From: Lentisphaeria bacterium
Lineage (GTDB): Bacteria; Verrucomicrobiota; Lentisphaeria; Victivallales; Victivallaceae
Length of the DNA: 64,000 bases
NCBI GenBank assembly: GCA_017456285.1
Contig: JAFTJQ010000082.1
Coordinates: forward strand, 62,001 to 126,000
Reading direction: 5' to 3'
A program made the translations under genes and the position numbers. Positions 8,841-18,049 of this stretch are shown piece after piece. The notes beneath the pieces were generated by a model that was given only the letters and a program-made list of their open reading frames with translations, was not told the origin of the DNA and did not search any database. The stretch's first letter is position 1; each line of letters opens with the position of its first letter.

Positions 8841-11192
8841 ATGAAAAATTTGAGTGCTGATAAATTATTAATGCCGTCTTTTCGCGAAGTGTCATTAAAT
8901 AGAATCAAAGCAAAGGGATTTTTGCTGGAATTTTTGGAGCGTCAGCGTCAAGGTTTATCGGGTAATTTCACTGCCCAAAAGTATCCGTTTCAATCCTGTC
9001 TCTGGGAGGGGGTAATTGATGCCGGATTTTGGGAACTTGATTATCGAGGCAATCCGCGTCCGATTCCCGGAGATAATCGCTGGTGGCCCTATGAACAGAC
9101 GGCATATCTATTAGATGGGTTGTTGCGTTTGGGGTTATTGCTTGATGATAAAAGCATGATTGATTTATTCCGTCGCAACTTGAATTATCTTTTGCAGCAT
9201 CCGATCGGCGACAGATTGGGTGGTGAGTGCTATAATTACCATTCAGAGTGGCCCATGGGAGTATTTTTCAAGGCGGTTAAAGTATATTTGGATGTCTTTG
9301 ATGATAAGGAAGTTGCGGAGGCTTTTCGTCGTCATTATTCTGCGGTGCCGACCGAGGAAATCGGTGACGGCAGCCGCAATATTACCAATATTGAGGGTCT
9401 GGTTGACATGGCATTTCGGACAGGTGATACAAGTTTAATCGAAAAAGCGGAAAAAGCGTATGAACTTTTCAGCACCAAAGAGCGTACCGACTTTGCCAAT
9501 ATGTCAGTACCGTTATCAATGCTTGAAAAAAGCGAAAACATTGTGGTTCACGGAGTTACATTGTGTGAAGAAATTAAACTGCCGCTTATCCTTTATATTG
9601 CAACTGGCAAGAAAAAATATCTGGACGCCGCTGAAAGAGGTTGGCAGAATGTTATGGAACTTCACGGACAAATTTCAGGAGTACCTTGTTCAAATGAACA
9701 TGCTTTCGGGCGAGATCCGGAAGCAGGTTATGAGAGTTGCGTAATTTCTGATTCTCTCTACACCCTCGGATACTTTTTAATGGCAAGCGGCAGAGTTTCC
9801 TATGCTGACCAAGCAGAGAAAATTGCGTATAATGCTTTGCCCGGTGCAGTTACCAAAGATTTTTCGGCTTTGCAGTATTTCTCTGCCCCGAATCAGGTGG
9901 TTGCAACTCCATTTTCTAATTCATCAAGTTTTTTGTACGGTTCAGCGCCTTTGAGACAGTATCGGCCTAATCACTTTGCCGCCTGCTGTCCGGGAAATAT
10001 TCATCGGGCGATGCCGAATTTTATTTCGAGGATGTTTATGGAGAGCGGCAGCGGCACTCCGACGGCGGTATTTTTCGGGCCTGCTGAATTTTGCGGAAGT
10101 TACAATGGAGTAAAATACCGTATTTCTGAAAATACGATGTATCCATTTGACGGCAAAATTGAATTTACCTTTGAAGTTTCAGGATGCGGAGCAATTCCTT
10201 TTGCGTGGCGTATCCCCAAGTGGTGCAGTAATTATGAGATTAAGTTAAATGGCAAAGCGGTGGAGACCCCCGAAGATGCAAGCGGCAACTTCTTGCAGTT
10301 AAATAATTTACAGAATAACGACACATTGGAAATCAATTTGGAATTGCCGGTAGTCCACAAAAGCGATCGCCAATGGAACTACTTTGAAAAGGGAGCGTTG
10401 GTCTATTCATTGGAAGTTAAGCATAGTACAATTAAAGAAGACCCGACGGAAAAATTCCCTGCTTTGATTATGGAACCGATTACCCCGTGGAATTACGCAG
10501 TTGACCCTGAAGCGACTGCCGAAGTTGTCAAAAATACTGCAAAAAGTTCTTATCCGTTTGATACGGCATTTGATTATTTGGAGGTCAAAGCCAAAAAAGT
10601 TGAGGGTGCTTTTGCAGAGCTTTTCGATGAGCGTTACACTCCGCAAGTGCCGATATTCTGCAAAGTAAGTGATGAAGAAGTTACTTTGCGTTTGGTGCCG
10701 ATGGGGACAACCGAGACCCGATTAACCGCTTTCCCTGACGGCAAAAATCGTAAGATGCTGCCGGTATTATCGGCTTACACTATCAGAGATACCGAAGTAA
10801 GCGGAGCGGAGAAACTTGAAGCTATGGCATTTCGTGATATTGCCGAGGAGATCAGAGTTGATCGAAACGGCTATTTTGACTTGGCAAGATTTTATAAGAG
10901 TGCAGGCAAAGGCAACGGAGCCTATCTGCAAGTAAGATTTTATGCTGAAAAATCATGCGAAGCAACCATTTGCGTCATGATTAGCGACGGTGGAATCGGT
11001 TATTTTGAGGGCGAAAAAATCTTTGAAATTCCTGCCATTATGGAAGCAGAATTTATGCACCCCTTGTGGTTTAAAGTGCAGGCTAAAGCAGGGCATAATC
11101 ACATTATGCTCCATGTTCTTGACGGACTTAAAACCTATGACCACCGTGAAGCATGGGGAGCACTTGTTAAAGTTTTCAAGGAGGAGAATTGA
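8841..11192 (+). CDS. GH127-family beta-L-arabinofuranosidase-like hydrolase
   Basis: A 783-residue protein of the DUF1680/GH127 family, which removes beta-L-arabinofuranose from plant glycans. The start is the ATG at 8841 with RBS AAGGGG. The family's zinc-cysteine site is visible: E298-S-C300 (compare the E-T-C motif) and A-A-C382-C383-P-G-N. The order is an (alpha/alpha) barrel, then beta-sandwich domains, as in the family. Usual length is 600-700 residues, so there is a C-terminal extension of roughly 100 residues with a beta-rich look. No signal peptide is seen, so it is probably cytoplasmic. It is the first gene of a two-gene operon and abuts the next gene. Confidence 0.88.
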   Translation: MKNLSADKLLMPSFREVSLNRIKAKGFLLEFLERQRQGLSGNFTAQKYPFQSCLWEGVIDAGFWELDYRGNPRPIPGDNRWWPYEQTAYLLDGLLRLGLLLDDKSMIDLFRRNLNYLLQHPIGDRLGGECYNYHSEWPMGVFFKAVKVYLDVFDDKEVAEAFRRHYSAVPTEEIGDGSRNITNIEGLVDMAFRTGDTSLIEKAEKAYELFSTKERTDFANMSVPLSMLEKSENIVVHGVTLCEEIKLPLILYIATGKKKYLDAAERGWQNVMELHGQISGVPCSNEHAFGRDPEAGYESCVISDSLYTLGYFLMASGRVSYADQAEKIAYNALPGAVTKDFSALQYFSAPNQVVATPFSNSSSFLYGSAPLRQYRPNHFAACCPGNIHRAMPNFISRMFMESGSGTPTAVFFGPAEFCGSYNGVKYRISENTMYPFDGKIEFTFEVSGCGAIPFAWRIPKWCSNYEIKLNGKAVETPEDASGNFLQLNNLQNNDTLEINLELPVVHKSDRQWNYFEKGALVYSLEVKHSTIKEDPTEKFPALIMEPITPWNYAVDPEATAEVVKNTAKSSYPFDTAFDYLEVKAKKVEGAFAELFDERYTPQVPIFCKVSDEEVTLRLVPMGTTETRLTAFPDGKNRKMLPVLSAYTIRDTEVSGAEKLEAMAFRDIAEEIRVDRNGYFDLARFYKSAGKGNGAYLQVRFYAEKSCEATICVMISDGGIGYFEGEKIFEIPAIMEAEFMHPLWFKVQAKAGHNHIMLHVLDGLKTYDHREAWGALVKVFKEEN

Positions 11193-13547
11193 ATGAATAA
11201 TTTACAAAAAAGTGTAACTGTCAATCGAGTTACTTATTTTTTCGGCGAAAATGGTTTGCCGAAAGAGATTCGACTCCCTGCGGAGTTGGACAATGCCGAT
11301 TTTCTGTTAAATGCGGCAGAGTGGGAGATTCGTGATGAAAATAATAACTTGTTGTCAGTAAATTTTACAGGCGACAGCACCATGGAAGTTATCAGAAAAA
11401 GCGACTATACGACGGTGAATTTTCATGAGCTGCAAGTTGGGGAGAATAATCAACTCTACATCAATATTCGTTATTCACTTTATGATGACGGGGCAGTTTT
11501 TGCTGAACCATTTCTTTTGGGCACAACCTGCGATGTTAAGCCTTTATCCAAAATGGCTTTGCGGATGAGTTTGAATTTGAGCGACTATAAAAAACTTCGT
11601 TTTGCCATGCCGTACCGCCCGAAAAACGTGGATGGTAAATTGATTCAAACCTCTGCCCCTGAACGAGAATTGGTTGCAGGAGATGACCGCATAATTGAAG
11701 ACGGAATTTTCCCTCAAATCGGGTTGTATTGCACTTCAGTAAATGATGTCGCATTTTATGCGGAAATTTTCATGGAATCAGACGGTTCAGCGGCAGGAAA
11801 AAATGCTGATACCGAGTCATCAGTTATCTGGGATAAGGGCAATCCGACACTTACTTGGAATTTTCAGAGCCGTCCTGATGCTCCTGTCTGCGGCCCGTGG
11901 CAATGGCGTAATCGCTTCGGTTTCGTGATTGCACCGTCGCCGATTGAGCGGAAATTTCCGCCTTTTGCGATGTACCATTACATTGACAATTTTGAGCGTT
12001 ATCCTGATGATGAGACGTTGCAGAGCATTGTTGACAGCGGAGCAGATGTATTAATCATCCATGAAAACTGGCGAAGTGACATCCAGAATGGCGGACAGCC
12101 GATTAATTTGAAGCGTCTGCGTGAAGTCATTGATTTTGCCCATAAGCACAATATCAGAGTCGCACTCTATATGCGAGGCAGTGAACCGTCAGTAGGTGAA
12201 AACTATCTTGATTGGTTTTCAGAACTTTTGATTCCTGATTATGACGGACTTTATATGGATTACGGCAGTCCTTTCGGCTTCAAAAAAGACCCCGATGAAT
12301 TGAATCCCGGCGGCAGTATTTTATTCCGACACCACCATAATTTAGCACGCTTGAGACGCAAAACTGCGGGCGAAAACGGCTTTGTTTTGTCCCACACGGG
12401 GCCGATGTTTTCTGCAATCGGCATGACGGGGGGATTAGTGGATGGTTATGTATCAGGAGAGGGCGAAAAGGGTTTGCTTATCCGCAGTCGATTTGACCAC
12501 GCGTACTTCTCAATGGCGGCGGTTTCATCAGGGTCGCTTTGGAGTGCGGCATTTCCTGAATACGGCAGTGAAGTTATGGTGCCTTTTTTGGCGGCGACGG
12601 GACAATTTCCGCATGTGCCATTGGGGACACAATTTAAGAGTTGTTCATTATCGCATCCTCCTGTTGCGGCGATTAATGATCGGGTTTTCATGCCCTTATG
12701 GCGGTTGTGGCAGTTGATGAAAGGCAAAACCGATTTACGAGTTTTCAATGATTACAATTCTTATGGAATTTTTCCTGAAGATGCGAATATTTCCCATTAT
12801 CTGATGTATGCAGATAGCGAGAGAGCAGTTTGCATTTACGGTAATTTCTCCAATGAGGTGCAAAAAGTTGACTCTACAATTAATTGGGAAAAAACCTCTT
12901 TTGATTCGGCGAATAAAAAAATTACTCTCTGCATGAATGGCAAAGCAGTTCCGTTTGACGGTGATAGTTTTGAAATTCCGCCATTGGGAGTTGCGGCAAT
13001 TGTAGTCGGCGAAGCGGATTTTGCGTCCTACATGCGTCCATTTCCCAAGCAGAGTGACAAGGCGAAAAAGTATTTAAGCAAAGTCGCCGAGCAGAAACGC
13101 TTGAGAGCATGCCCGATCGAGGCAGAAAATTATTTTATGCGAGTAAGCGTGGCAGATATTGCCATTACTTATGAAAATTCAATGGTACTTGACCTCTATG
13201 ATAATCGATTTGTCTTGGGAGAAGTTCAAAATGACGGAACTTTTAAGACCTTGGGCTATATCGGTAAAAACGGTTTCCAAAAAGAGGAGACCAAACAGGA
13301 AGATTTTGTTACCAATGGTATGCAGTCACAGTGGATCGACTTAAAGGAAGTCTGCGGAAGCGGAACTAAAAAGTTGGCAATTTTAAGTTTGCACCGCGGC
13401 GATCTGTACTATGTTAATGTGCCGTTTTATTCGTTTGTAGAAGTGGAGCTTGGAACAAAGAAAGGAGAAGCTGACTATAAGTTAGAATTTATGAATGAAT
13501 TGGAGAATGACCGTTCATTTATAAATTTCACGGTAAAAATTAAATAA
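11193..13547 (+). CDS. Putative TIM-barrel glycoside hydrolase, unassigned family
   Basis: A 784-residue protein starting at the base after the GH127 stop. Residues ~1-250 are beta-sandwich-like, ~260-520 look like a TIM barrel, and the C-terminus is beta-rich. Within the barrel, D-V-L-I-I-H-E-N-W, N-I-R-V-A-L-Y-M-R-G, D-G-L-Y-M-D-Y-G and D-G-Y-V-S-G-E-G are strand-end motifs; the aspartate of Y-M-D-Y-G is a candidate nucleophile, as in clan GH-D (GH36/GH31-type) enzymes. I cannot place it in a numbered family. There is no signal peptide. Pairing with GH127 suggests joint action on an arabinose-containing oligosaccharide. Confidence 0.6.
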   Translation: MNNLQKSVTVNRVTYFFGENGLPKEIRLPAELDNADFLLNAAEWEIRDENNNLLSVNFTGDSTMEVIRKSDYTTVNFHELQVGENNQLYINIRYSLYDDGAVFAEPFLLGTTCDVKPLSKMALRMSLNLSDYKKLRFAMPYRPKNVDGKLIQTSAPERELVAGDDRIIEDGIFPQIGLYCTSVNDVAFYAEIFMESDGSAAGKNADTESSVIWDKGNPTLTWNFQSRPDAPVCGPWQWRNRFGFVIAPSPIERKFPPFAMYHYIDNFERYPDDETLQSIVDSGADVLIIHENWRSDIQNGGQPINLKRLREVIDFAHKHNIRVALYMRGSEPSVGENYLDWFSELLIPDYDGLYMDYGSPFGFKKDPDELNPGGSILFRHHHNLARLRRKTAGENGFVLSHTGPMFSAIGMTGGLVDGYVSGEGEKGLLIRSRFDHAYFSMAAVSSGSLWSAAFPEYGSEVMVPFLAATGQFPHVPLGTQFKSCSLSHPPVAAINDRVFMPLWRLWQLMKGKTDLRVFNDYNSYGIFPEDANISHYLMYADSERAVCIYGNFSNEVQKVDSTINWEKTSFDSANKKITLCMNGKAVPFDGDSFEIPPLGVAAIVVGEADFASYMRPFPKQSDKAKKYLSKVAEQKRLRACPIEAENYFMRVSVADIAITYENSMVLDLYDNRFVLGEVQNDGTFKTLGYIGKNGFQKEETKQEDFVTNGMQSQWIDLKEVCGSGTKKLAILSLHRGDLYYVNVPFYSFVEVELGTKKGEADYKLEFMNELENDRSFINFTVKIK

Positions 13548-13590
13548 AAAGTCATTTGTTGATAGATTTTTTAATAAAATCTGCACTTAT

Positions 13591-13662
13591 TGACCGAATA
13601 TTTATATTTTTTTACTAAATATTTAAGGTTTTTTAATTTTTTTGAGGTATAATATATATTGT
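13591..13662 (+). promoter_or_regulatory. Activator-type promoter module, copy B
   Basis: Ungapped match to 8721-8792. The -10 is TATAAT (13648-13653); the -35 position holds AAGGTT (13625-13630), identical to copy A, and not a sigma-70 -35. The conserved T-G-A-C...A-A-T-A-T-T-T-A-T-A-T-T-T-T block lies at 13591-13610. It is expected to drive the seven-gene operon from 13862. Confidence 0.65.
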
Positions 13663-13861
13663 AGTATTGCGAGAAGTGATAACTATTACTTCAATGAAGT
13701 TGAAAATGTAAATTTTAGTTAATAACACACGGGGTGTTATTAAGAGAAATCAGGAAGGCGGGCAAAACAATTAAATTAAGCTCAAATTCCGGTATTGACG
13801 AGAACGGTATTTCCGTCAATATTTTAACAAAAAAATGTTGAAAAAGAAAGGGACAAAACAA
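13663..13861 (+). promoter_or_regulatory. Structured 5' leader of pseudopilin operon
   Basis: This leader of about 200 nt holds three inverted repeats: GAAGTGATA (13673-13681) with TATTACTTC (13684-13692); AATAACAC (13721-13728) with GTGTTATT (13734-13741), a perfect 8-bp stem with a 5-nt loop; and TATTGACG (13793-13800) with CGTCAATA (13814-13821). None is followed by a T tract, so they are not simple terminators. They may stabilise the mRNA or bind a regulator. No coding frame is supported between 13548 and 13861, and no known riboswitch was recognised. Confidence 0.5.
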
Positions 13862-14587
13862 ATGAAAAACTTCAAATTTACCTTAATTGAGTTGTTGGTT
13901 GTTATTGCAATCATTGCGATTCTTGCAGGAATGTTGCTTCCGGCTCTTAACAAGGCTCGTGAAAAAGCTCGTGCAATTTCATGTGCAAACAACCTAAAAA
14001 CTTTGGGCTTGGGCAGTGCAATGTATGTAAATGATTCTGCATATTATCCGAATAACGGTTCAGGAATAAATTCTTCATGGATGCACAAAATTGCTCCTTA
14101 TATCGGAGTTGAATTAAATGCTTCAGGTATTTTTGATGATGACCAGAAAGTAGCAGTTATCAAGTGCCCTTCTGATGCAGAACCGATGCAAAAAGGTAAT
14201 GGCTTGGGCGGCAAAGAGGGTGTATCATATACCGGTAATCAGGGTGTTATGAGAAAAGGACCTTCAGATGGTCCGGATACTGTAGGTGCTCATGCAGGTT
14301 TGGTCAAAGATGCTGCAAACGTGATTCTTCTGCATGACGGACGTTCACAAATCAGCGGTACTTACTACTCATACAGCTATGCTGCATATCGTCATGGCGG
14401 CAGTGATGTTGTATTGCCGGGGGCAACTGCTTCAACTTACACCGGAGATCGCAATATCAATGTTGGTTTGAATGTAGTTTTCTGTGACGGTCACGTCGAA
14501 GCCAGAAATAAAATTATCCACCGTGACTGGGTCGGTGCAGCTCCTGCTGATAAGAGCGATCTTTATTACAACTGGATTCTTCAGTAA
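13862..14587 (+). CDS. Type II secretion-like pseudopilin (prepilin N-terminal domain)
   Basis: A 241-residue protein. The start is the ATG at 13862 (purine-rich AAAGGGA upstream) because it puts the prepilin leader at the very N-terminus: [20 protein letters not shown], then K-A-R-E-K-A-R. The rest is a beta-rich C-terminal domain with [10 protein letters not shown], equivalent to the H-x9-DG region, but the histidine position holds Ile. Expected to be processed by a prepilin peptidase at the inner membrane. No secretion ATPase or other pilus gene is nearby. It leads the operon of secreted carbohydrate enzymes, so it may present or export them; that is inference. Confidence 0.88.
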   Translation: MKNFKFTLIELLVVIAIIAILAGMLLPALNKAREKARAISCANNLKTLGLGSAMYVNDSAYYPNNGSGINSSWMHKIAPYIGVELNASGIFDDDQKVAVIKCPSDAEPMQKGNGLGGKEGVSYTGNQGVMRKGPSDGPDTVGAHAGLVKDAANVILLHDGRSQISGTYYSYSYAAYRHGGSDVVLPGATASTYTGDRNINVGLNVVFCDGHVEARNKIIHRDWVGAAPADKSDLYYNWILQ

Positions 14588-14607
14588 AGTATAATTAGCA
14601 ACGCTAA

Positions 14608-14648
14608 ACCGACAGATAATCTTTCAAAAATTATTTGTCGGTTATTTT
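14608..14648 (+). terminator. Intra-operon hairpin after pseudopilin gene
   Basis: A long stem, ACCGACAGATAAT (14608-14620) with ATTATTTGTCGGT (14630-14642, one G-T pair), is followed by a short T-rich run. The next gene starts at 14681 with no clear promoter of its own, so this is probably a partial terminator that lowers downstream expression relative to the pseudopilin. Confidence 0.65.
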
Positions 14649-14680
14649 AAAACCAACATTTTATTTTTCTTGAGGTAAAT

Positions 14681-17600
14681 ATGAAAAAATTTATATTGTG
14701 CCTATTACTTGCTATTGCAACAATAGGCTTGCGGGCGGATATTGTCCGAATTTCCCCTGCTGAAAAACCGATTGTAATCGTAATCCCCCCGAAGGCAAAT
14801 CACGGTATCCGTTATGCCGCACAGGAATTGAGTTACCACATCGGCAAAGCAACCGGGGCAAAAGTTGAAATTGTTACAAAAACTCCTTCAGAGGATAATA
14901 AATTTATTATCTCGCTCGGAGAAACTGATTTTGCCCGTGCAAATGGAGTTTCAGGTGTCGGAATGAAACATAACCATGCGCGTGTTGTTGGTGATGATGA
15001 TAAACTTATTATCAGCGGCAATGACCGTGGAAATAATTTAGGTGCTTTATTGATTGAAACATCAGGGACTCTTGTTGCAGTCTATAATATTTTGGAAAAC
15101 TACAATGGTGTTCGCTGGCTTTTCCCGGGTGAAGCAGGGGAAGTTATTCCGAAATCAGATACTTTCAACTTCAAAGGCGGTGATTGGGTTTCAAAAACCA
15201 AACTTAGATTTTTCTTTTGGCGTCAGCAGTGGGCATTAAGAAAAAATTGGAGTAATGAATCAGATTTTTCAAATTACATGCACCATGAGACAATTTGGCT
15301 GGTGCGTCATCGCAGTAATCGTGATTTGTCTGAACAGCATTATCCGCACGGTTTTGAAAAATGGCCGGCAAAATATTTGAACTCTAATGTTGAATTTTTT
15401 AACTTGCTCCCCGACGGGACACGCCGTTCAGATCCTTATTATTGGGGCGGTCAGAGCCACTTGATTAGTATGTGTACTTCAAATCAATCTTTCCGTGAAC
15501 AAATTGTTAAAGATTGGATTGCTTCGTATAATCCTAATATCCCAAGAATTAACTTAAAGTGCAATGATACTTCTTGGAAGTGTGTCTGCCCCGACTGTAT
15601 GGCAGAGGATGAGTCTGCTGTCGATAGTGCAACTCGTTTGAGCAAGGCAAAGGCACGCTTCGCCAAAGGCGATAGACATTGGGTGGATGAACTCGGTTCT
15701 GCGACTAACAGAGTTATCAAATTTTACAAGGCGGTCGAAAAAATCGCCGATGAAATGGCTCCGGAGAAGCAAGCGAAATTTTCAGGTTTGATTTATGCAA
15801 ATTCTGCTGAAGCTCCAGAGGCAGGAACTTATTTAGGAGATCGTTATCAACTCTGCTTCTGCCCACCGTACATGTTCCCATTTCCACAGGAAAAAGTTGA
15901 GAAATACAAGCAGATGTGGTCAGGTTGGGCGGCAACCGGATGTGATTTGGTAATCCGTCCTAATTTCACTTTGGACGGTCACTGCTATCCGATCAACTAT
16001 GCGAGAATGTTCTATGATATTTTCACCCATGCAGAGAAAAATAATTTAACCGGCAGTGATTATGATTCTTTGACCGGTATGTTCGGTGCAAACGGTTTAA
16101 CTCTTTATACTATTGCAAGATTGCAAAATTCCGAGGTCGGAAGTTTGACTTTCGAAGATATTGAGAATGAATACTGCTCTGCTTTCGGCAATGCCGCAAG
16201 TGATATTAAGCGTTACTTTGACCGCACTGAAGCAGTCTCTTTGCAGGCGGCGGAACAGGCGCGTGCGGCAGGTGAAGAGGGAGGAAACTGGACTGGTTAT
16301 TACTTGATTGGTCATAAACTTTTCACCCCTGAAGTATTTGCGGAGTTAACACAGATACTTAAAGATGCAGAGAAGAATGTTCAAGGCGATAAAATTGCAT
16401 TGAAGAGAGTTAAATTCATGCAGATCGGCTTGGAAAATGCTCGCTTAACCGGAGTTGTTGCCGGTGCTTTTGAGAAATACAAAAGTAATGGAGACTATGT
16501 AGAACTTGCTGCTGCATTGCGTGATTTGGATAATTTCCGTGAAGAAAATGCAAGATCTTATGCTTTCAATGCCGGTTATGCAAATGTTCGAGAAAATGCC
16601 GAATGGCCCCGTGCGGCTATGGCGGCTTTGAACGAAAATACCAAGGCTCTGCCTTTGAAATGGAAATTTGCAACTGATCCCGACAAACAGGGGTTCGCAA
16701 ATGGTTTCGCAAATCTCGACTTTGATGATTCCGCATGGACGATGATCCGTACTGACAAAACTTGGGAGGAACAGGGTTTTGCTAATTACAATGGCTTCGG
16801 CTGGTATCGATTGATTGTTGATATACCTGCAAATTGTACTGAACAACCGGTTTTGATTGTCGGTGCAGCCGATGAGGCGGCAGAGGTTTATATTAATGGC
16901 AAAAAAGTGCTTGACAGACCCTATCCGTACAAGGGCAATCCAAATAGTTACGCCGAATCATTTGAAGTACCTTGGAATCCTATACCCGGCAAAAATATTA
17001 TTGCTGTCAAAGTTATTGATAATATTGGTGTTGGTGGTATTACTAAGCCATGTTATCTGAAATTCGAGGAAAAAATTGATCGCGAAAATAATATGGTTAA
17101 AGACAGCACCTTTTCTGATGCTGCTTCCGCATGGCAATTCCACAAGCGTGTAGGACTTTCTGAATTTGCAAAGAAAACTGTTGACGGCAAAAATGCCGCC
17201 GTCATAAAAGCAGTCGGCAAAAGCGGAAATAAACTTTATCTCAATAAATACAATGTTCACTCTTTGCTTTACCAAAAAGTTAATGGGTTGAAAGTCGGTC
17301 AGGAATATGAACTTATTATCACTTTCAGAACCGATGATAAGTTTGATGGAGAACTGCTCGTTTTCTCTCACGCCGATACTCAAACTGCTCGCAAAAGTGA
17401 TGCCAATATTCAGATTGACGCAAGCGGTAAAAAATTACGCTGGACTACAGTGTCAAAGAAATTTATTGCAAAAAGAGATTTTGCAAGTCTTTATCTTAAC
17501 TTGGCAGCAAATAAAGGTGAACTCTGCTTTGCAGAAGTTTTGATTGTCCCGGTAAAGACGCAGGTTGTTTCTGATGTCGAAGGAAATTTAGTTAAAAACG

Positions 17601-18046
17601 GCATTTTTAAGGGCGGCGACAACTGGGCTTTTCACCGTCGTATCGGCCAGACAAAAGTATCTTTCACTTCGGATAAAAAACTACCTGCGGCAACTATCTC
17701 GGCAGTTCAATGTGATGCAAGTAAAAAATATATCGGCAGATATTCTATGCATAGTTTGCTTCATCAAAAAGTCCAAAATATTGTCCCCGGAAAAACCTAT
17801 AAATTACAGGTTACTTATAGAACCAAAGATAACTTCGACGGGCAATTACTGGTTTTCTGTCACGCTTCAAGCAAGGGTGGAAAAAATGCAGGCAATATTG
17901 AACTGAGCGGAACTGCCGCAAATCAGCAAAAAACTTTGGAAGCAACCTTCGTTGCCGATAAAGCAAGTGCTGATATTTACTTGAATTATGCCGCAAACAA
18001 GGGCAGTTTGGTAATTTACAATGTCGCAGTAACGGAGGTCAAGTAG
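14681..18046 (+). CDS. Secreted DUF4838 protein with tandem carbohydrate-binding-like repeats
   Basis: A 1121-residue exported protein (signal peptide ~1-19). Residues ~25-160 look like the alpha-glucuronidase/GH20-type N-terminal fold (A-A-Q-E-L-S-Y-H-I). The DUF4838 domain follows, with its C-V-C-P-D-C cysteine cluster near 300. Residues ~655-800 resemble a galactose-binding jelly roll (G-W-Y-R-L...V-Y-I-N-G-K). Two related modules of about 155 residues close the protein (~803-960 and ~968-1121). They share the N-M/L-V-K start, W-x-F-H-(K/R)-R, (H)-S-L-L-x-Q-K-V and L-L-V-F-(S/C)-H-A, and look like CBM4/9-type domains. DUF4838 proteins are thought to be glycosidases, but the reaction is not established. 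The RBS is TTGAGG. Confidence 0.82.
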   Translation: MKKFILCLLLAIATIGLRADIVRISPAEKPIVIVIPPKANHGIRYAAQELSYHIGKATGAKVEIVTKTPSEDNKFIISLGETDFARANGVSGVGMKHNHARVVGDDDKLIISGNDRGNNLGALLIETSGTLVAVYNILENYNGVRWLFPGEAGEVIPKSDTFNFKGGDWVSKTKLRFFFWRQQWALRKNWSNESDFSNYMHHETIWLVRHRSNRDLSEQHYPHGFEKWPAKYLNSNVEFFNLLPDGTRRSDPYYWGGQSHLISMCTSNQSFREQIVKDWIASYNPNIPRINLKCNDTSWKCVCPDCMAEDESAVDSATRLSKAKARFAKGDRHWVDELGSATNRVIKFYKAVEKIADEMAPEKQAKFSGLIYANSAEAPEAGTYLGDRYQLCFCPPYMFPFPQEKVEKYKQMWSGWAATGCDLVIRPNFTLDGHCYPINYARMFYDIFTHAEKNNLTGSDYDSLTGMFGANGLTLYTIARLQNSEVGSLTFEDIENEYCSAFGNAASDIKRYFDRTEAVSLQAAEQARAAGEEGGNWTGYYLIGHKLFTPEVFAELTQILKDAEKNVQGDKIALKRVKFMQIGLENARLTGVVAGAFEKYKSNGDYVELAAALRDLDNFREENARSYAFNAGYANVRENAEWPRAAMAALNENTKALPLKWKFATDPDKQGFANGFANLDFDDSAWTMIRTDKTWEEQGFANYNGFGWYRLIVDIPANCTEQPVLIVGAADEAAEVYINGKKVLDRPYPYKGNPNSYAESFEVPWNPIPGKNIIAVKVIDNIGVGGITKPCYLKFEEKIDRENNMVKDSTFSDAASAWQFHKRVGLSEFAKKTVDGKNAAVIKAVGKSGNKLYLNKYNVHSLLYQKVNGLKVGQEYELIITFRTDDKFDGELLVFSHADTQTARKSDANIQIDASGKKLRWTTVSKKFIAKRDFASLYLNLAANKGELCFAEVLIVPVKTQVVSDVEGNLVKNGIFKGGDNWAFHRRIGQTKVSFTSDKKLPAATISAVQCDASKKYIGRYSMHSLLHQKVQNIVPGKTYKLQVTYRTKDNFDGQLLVFCHASSKGGKNAGNIELSGTAANQQKTLEATFVADKASADIYLNYAANKGSLVIYNVAVTEVK

Positions 18047-18049
18047 ATT

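Noticed and set aside
13564..13582. Hairpin AGATTTT/AAAATCT as terminator of the GH127 operon
   Set aside because: The stem is only A/T-rich and no T tract follows it.
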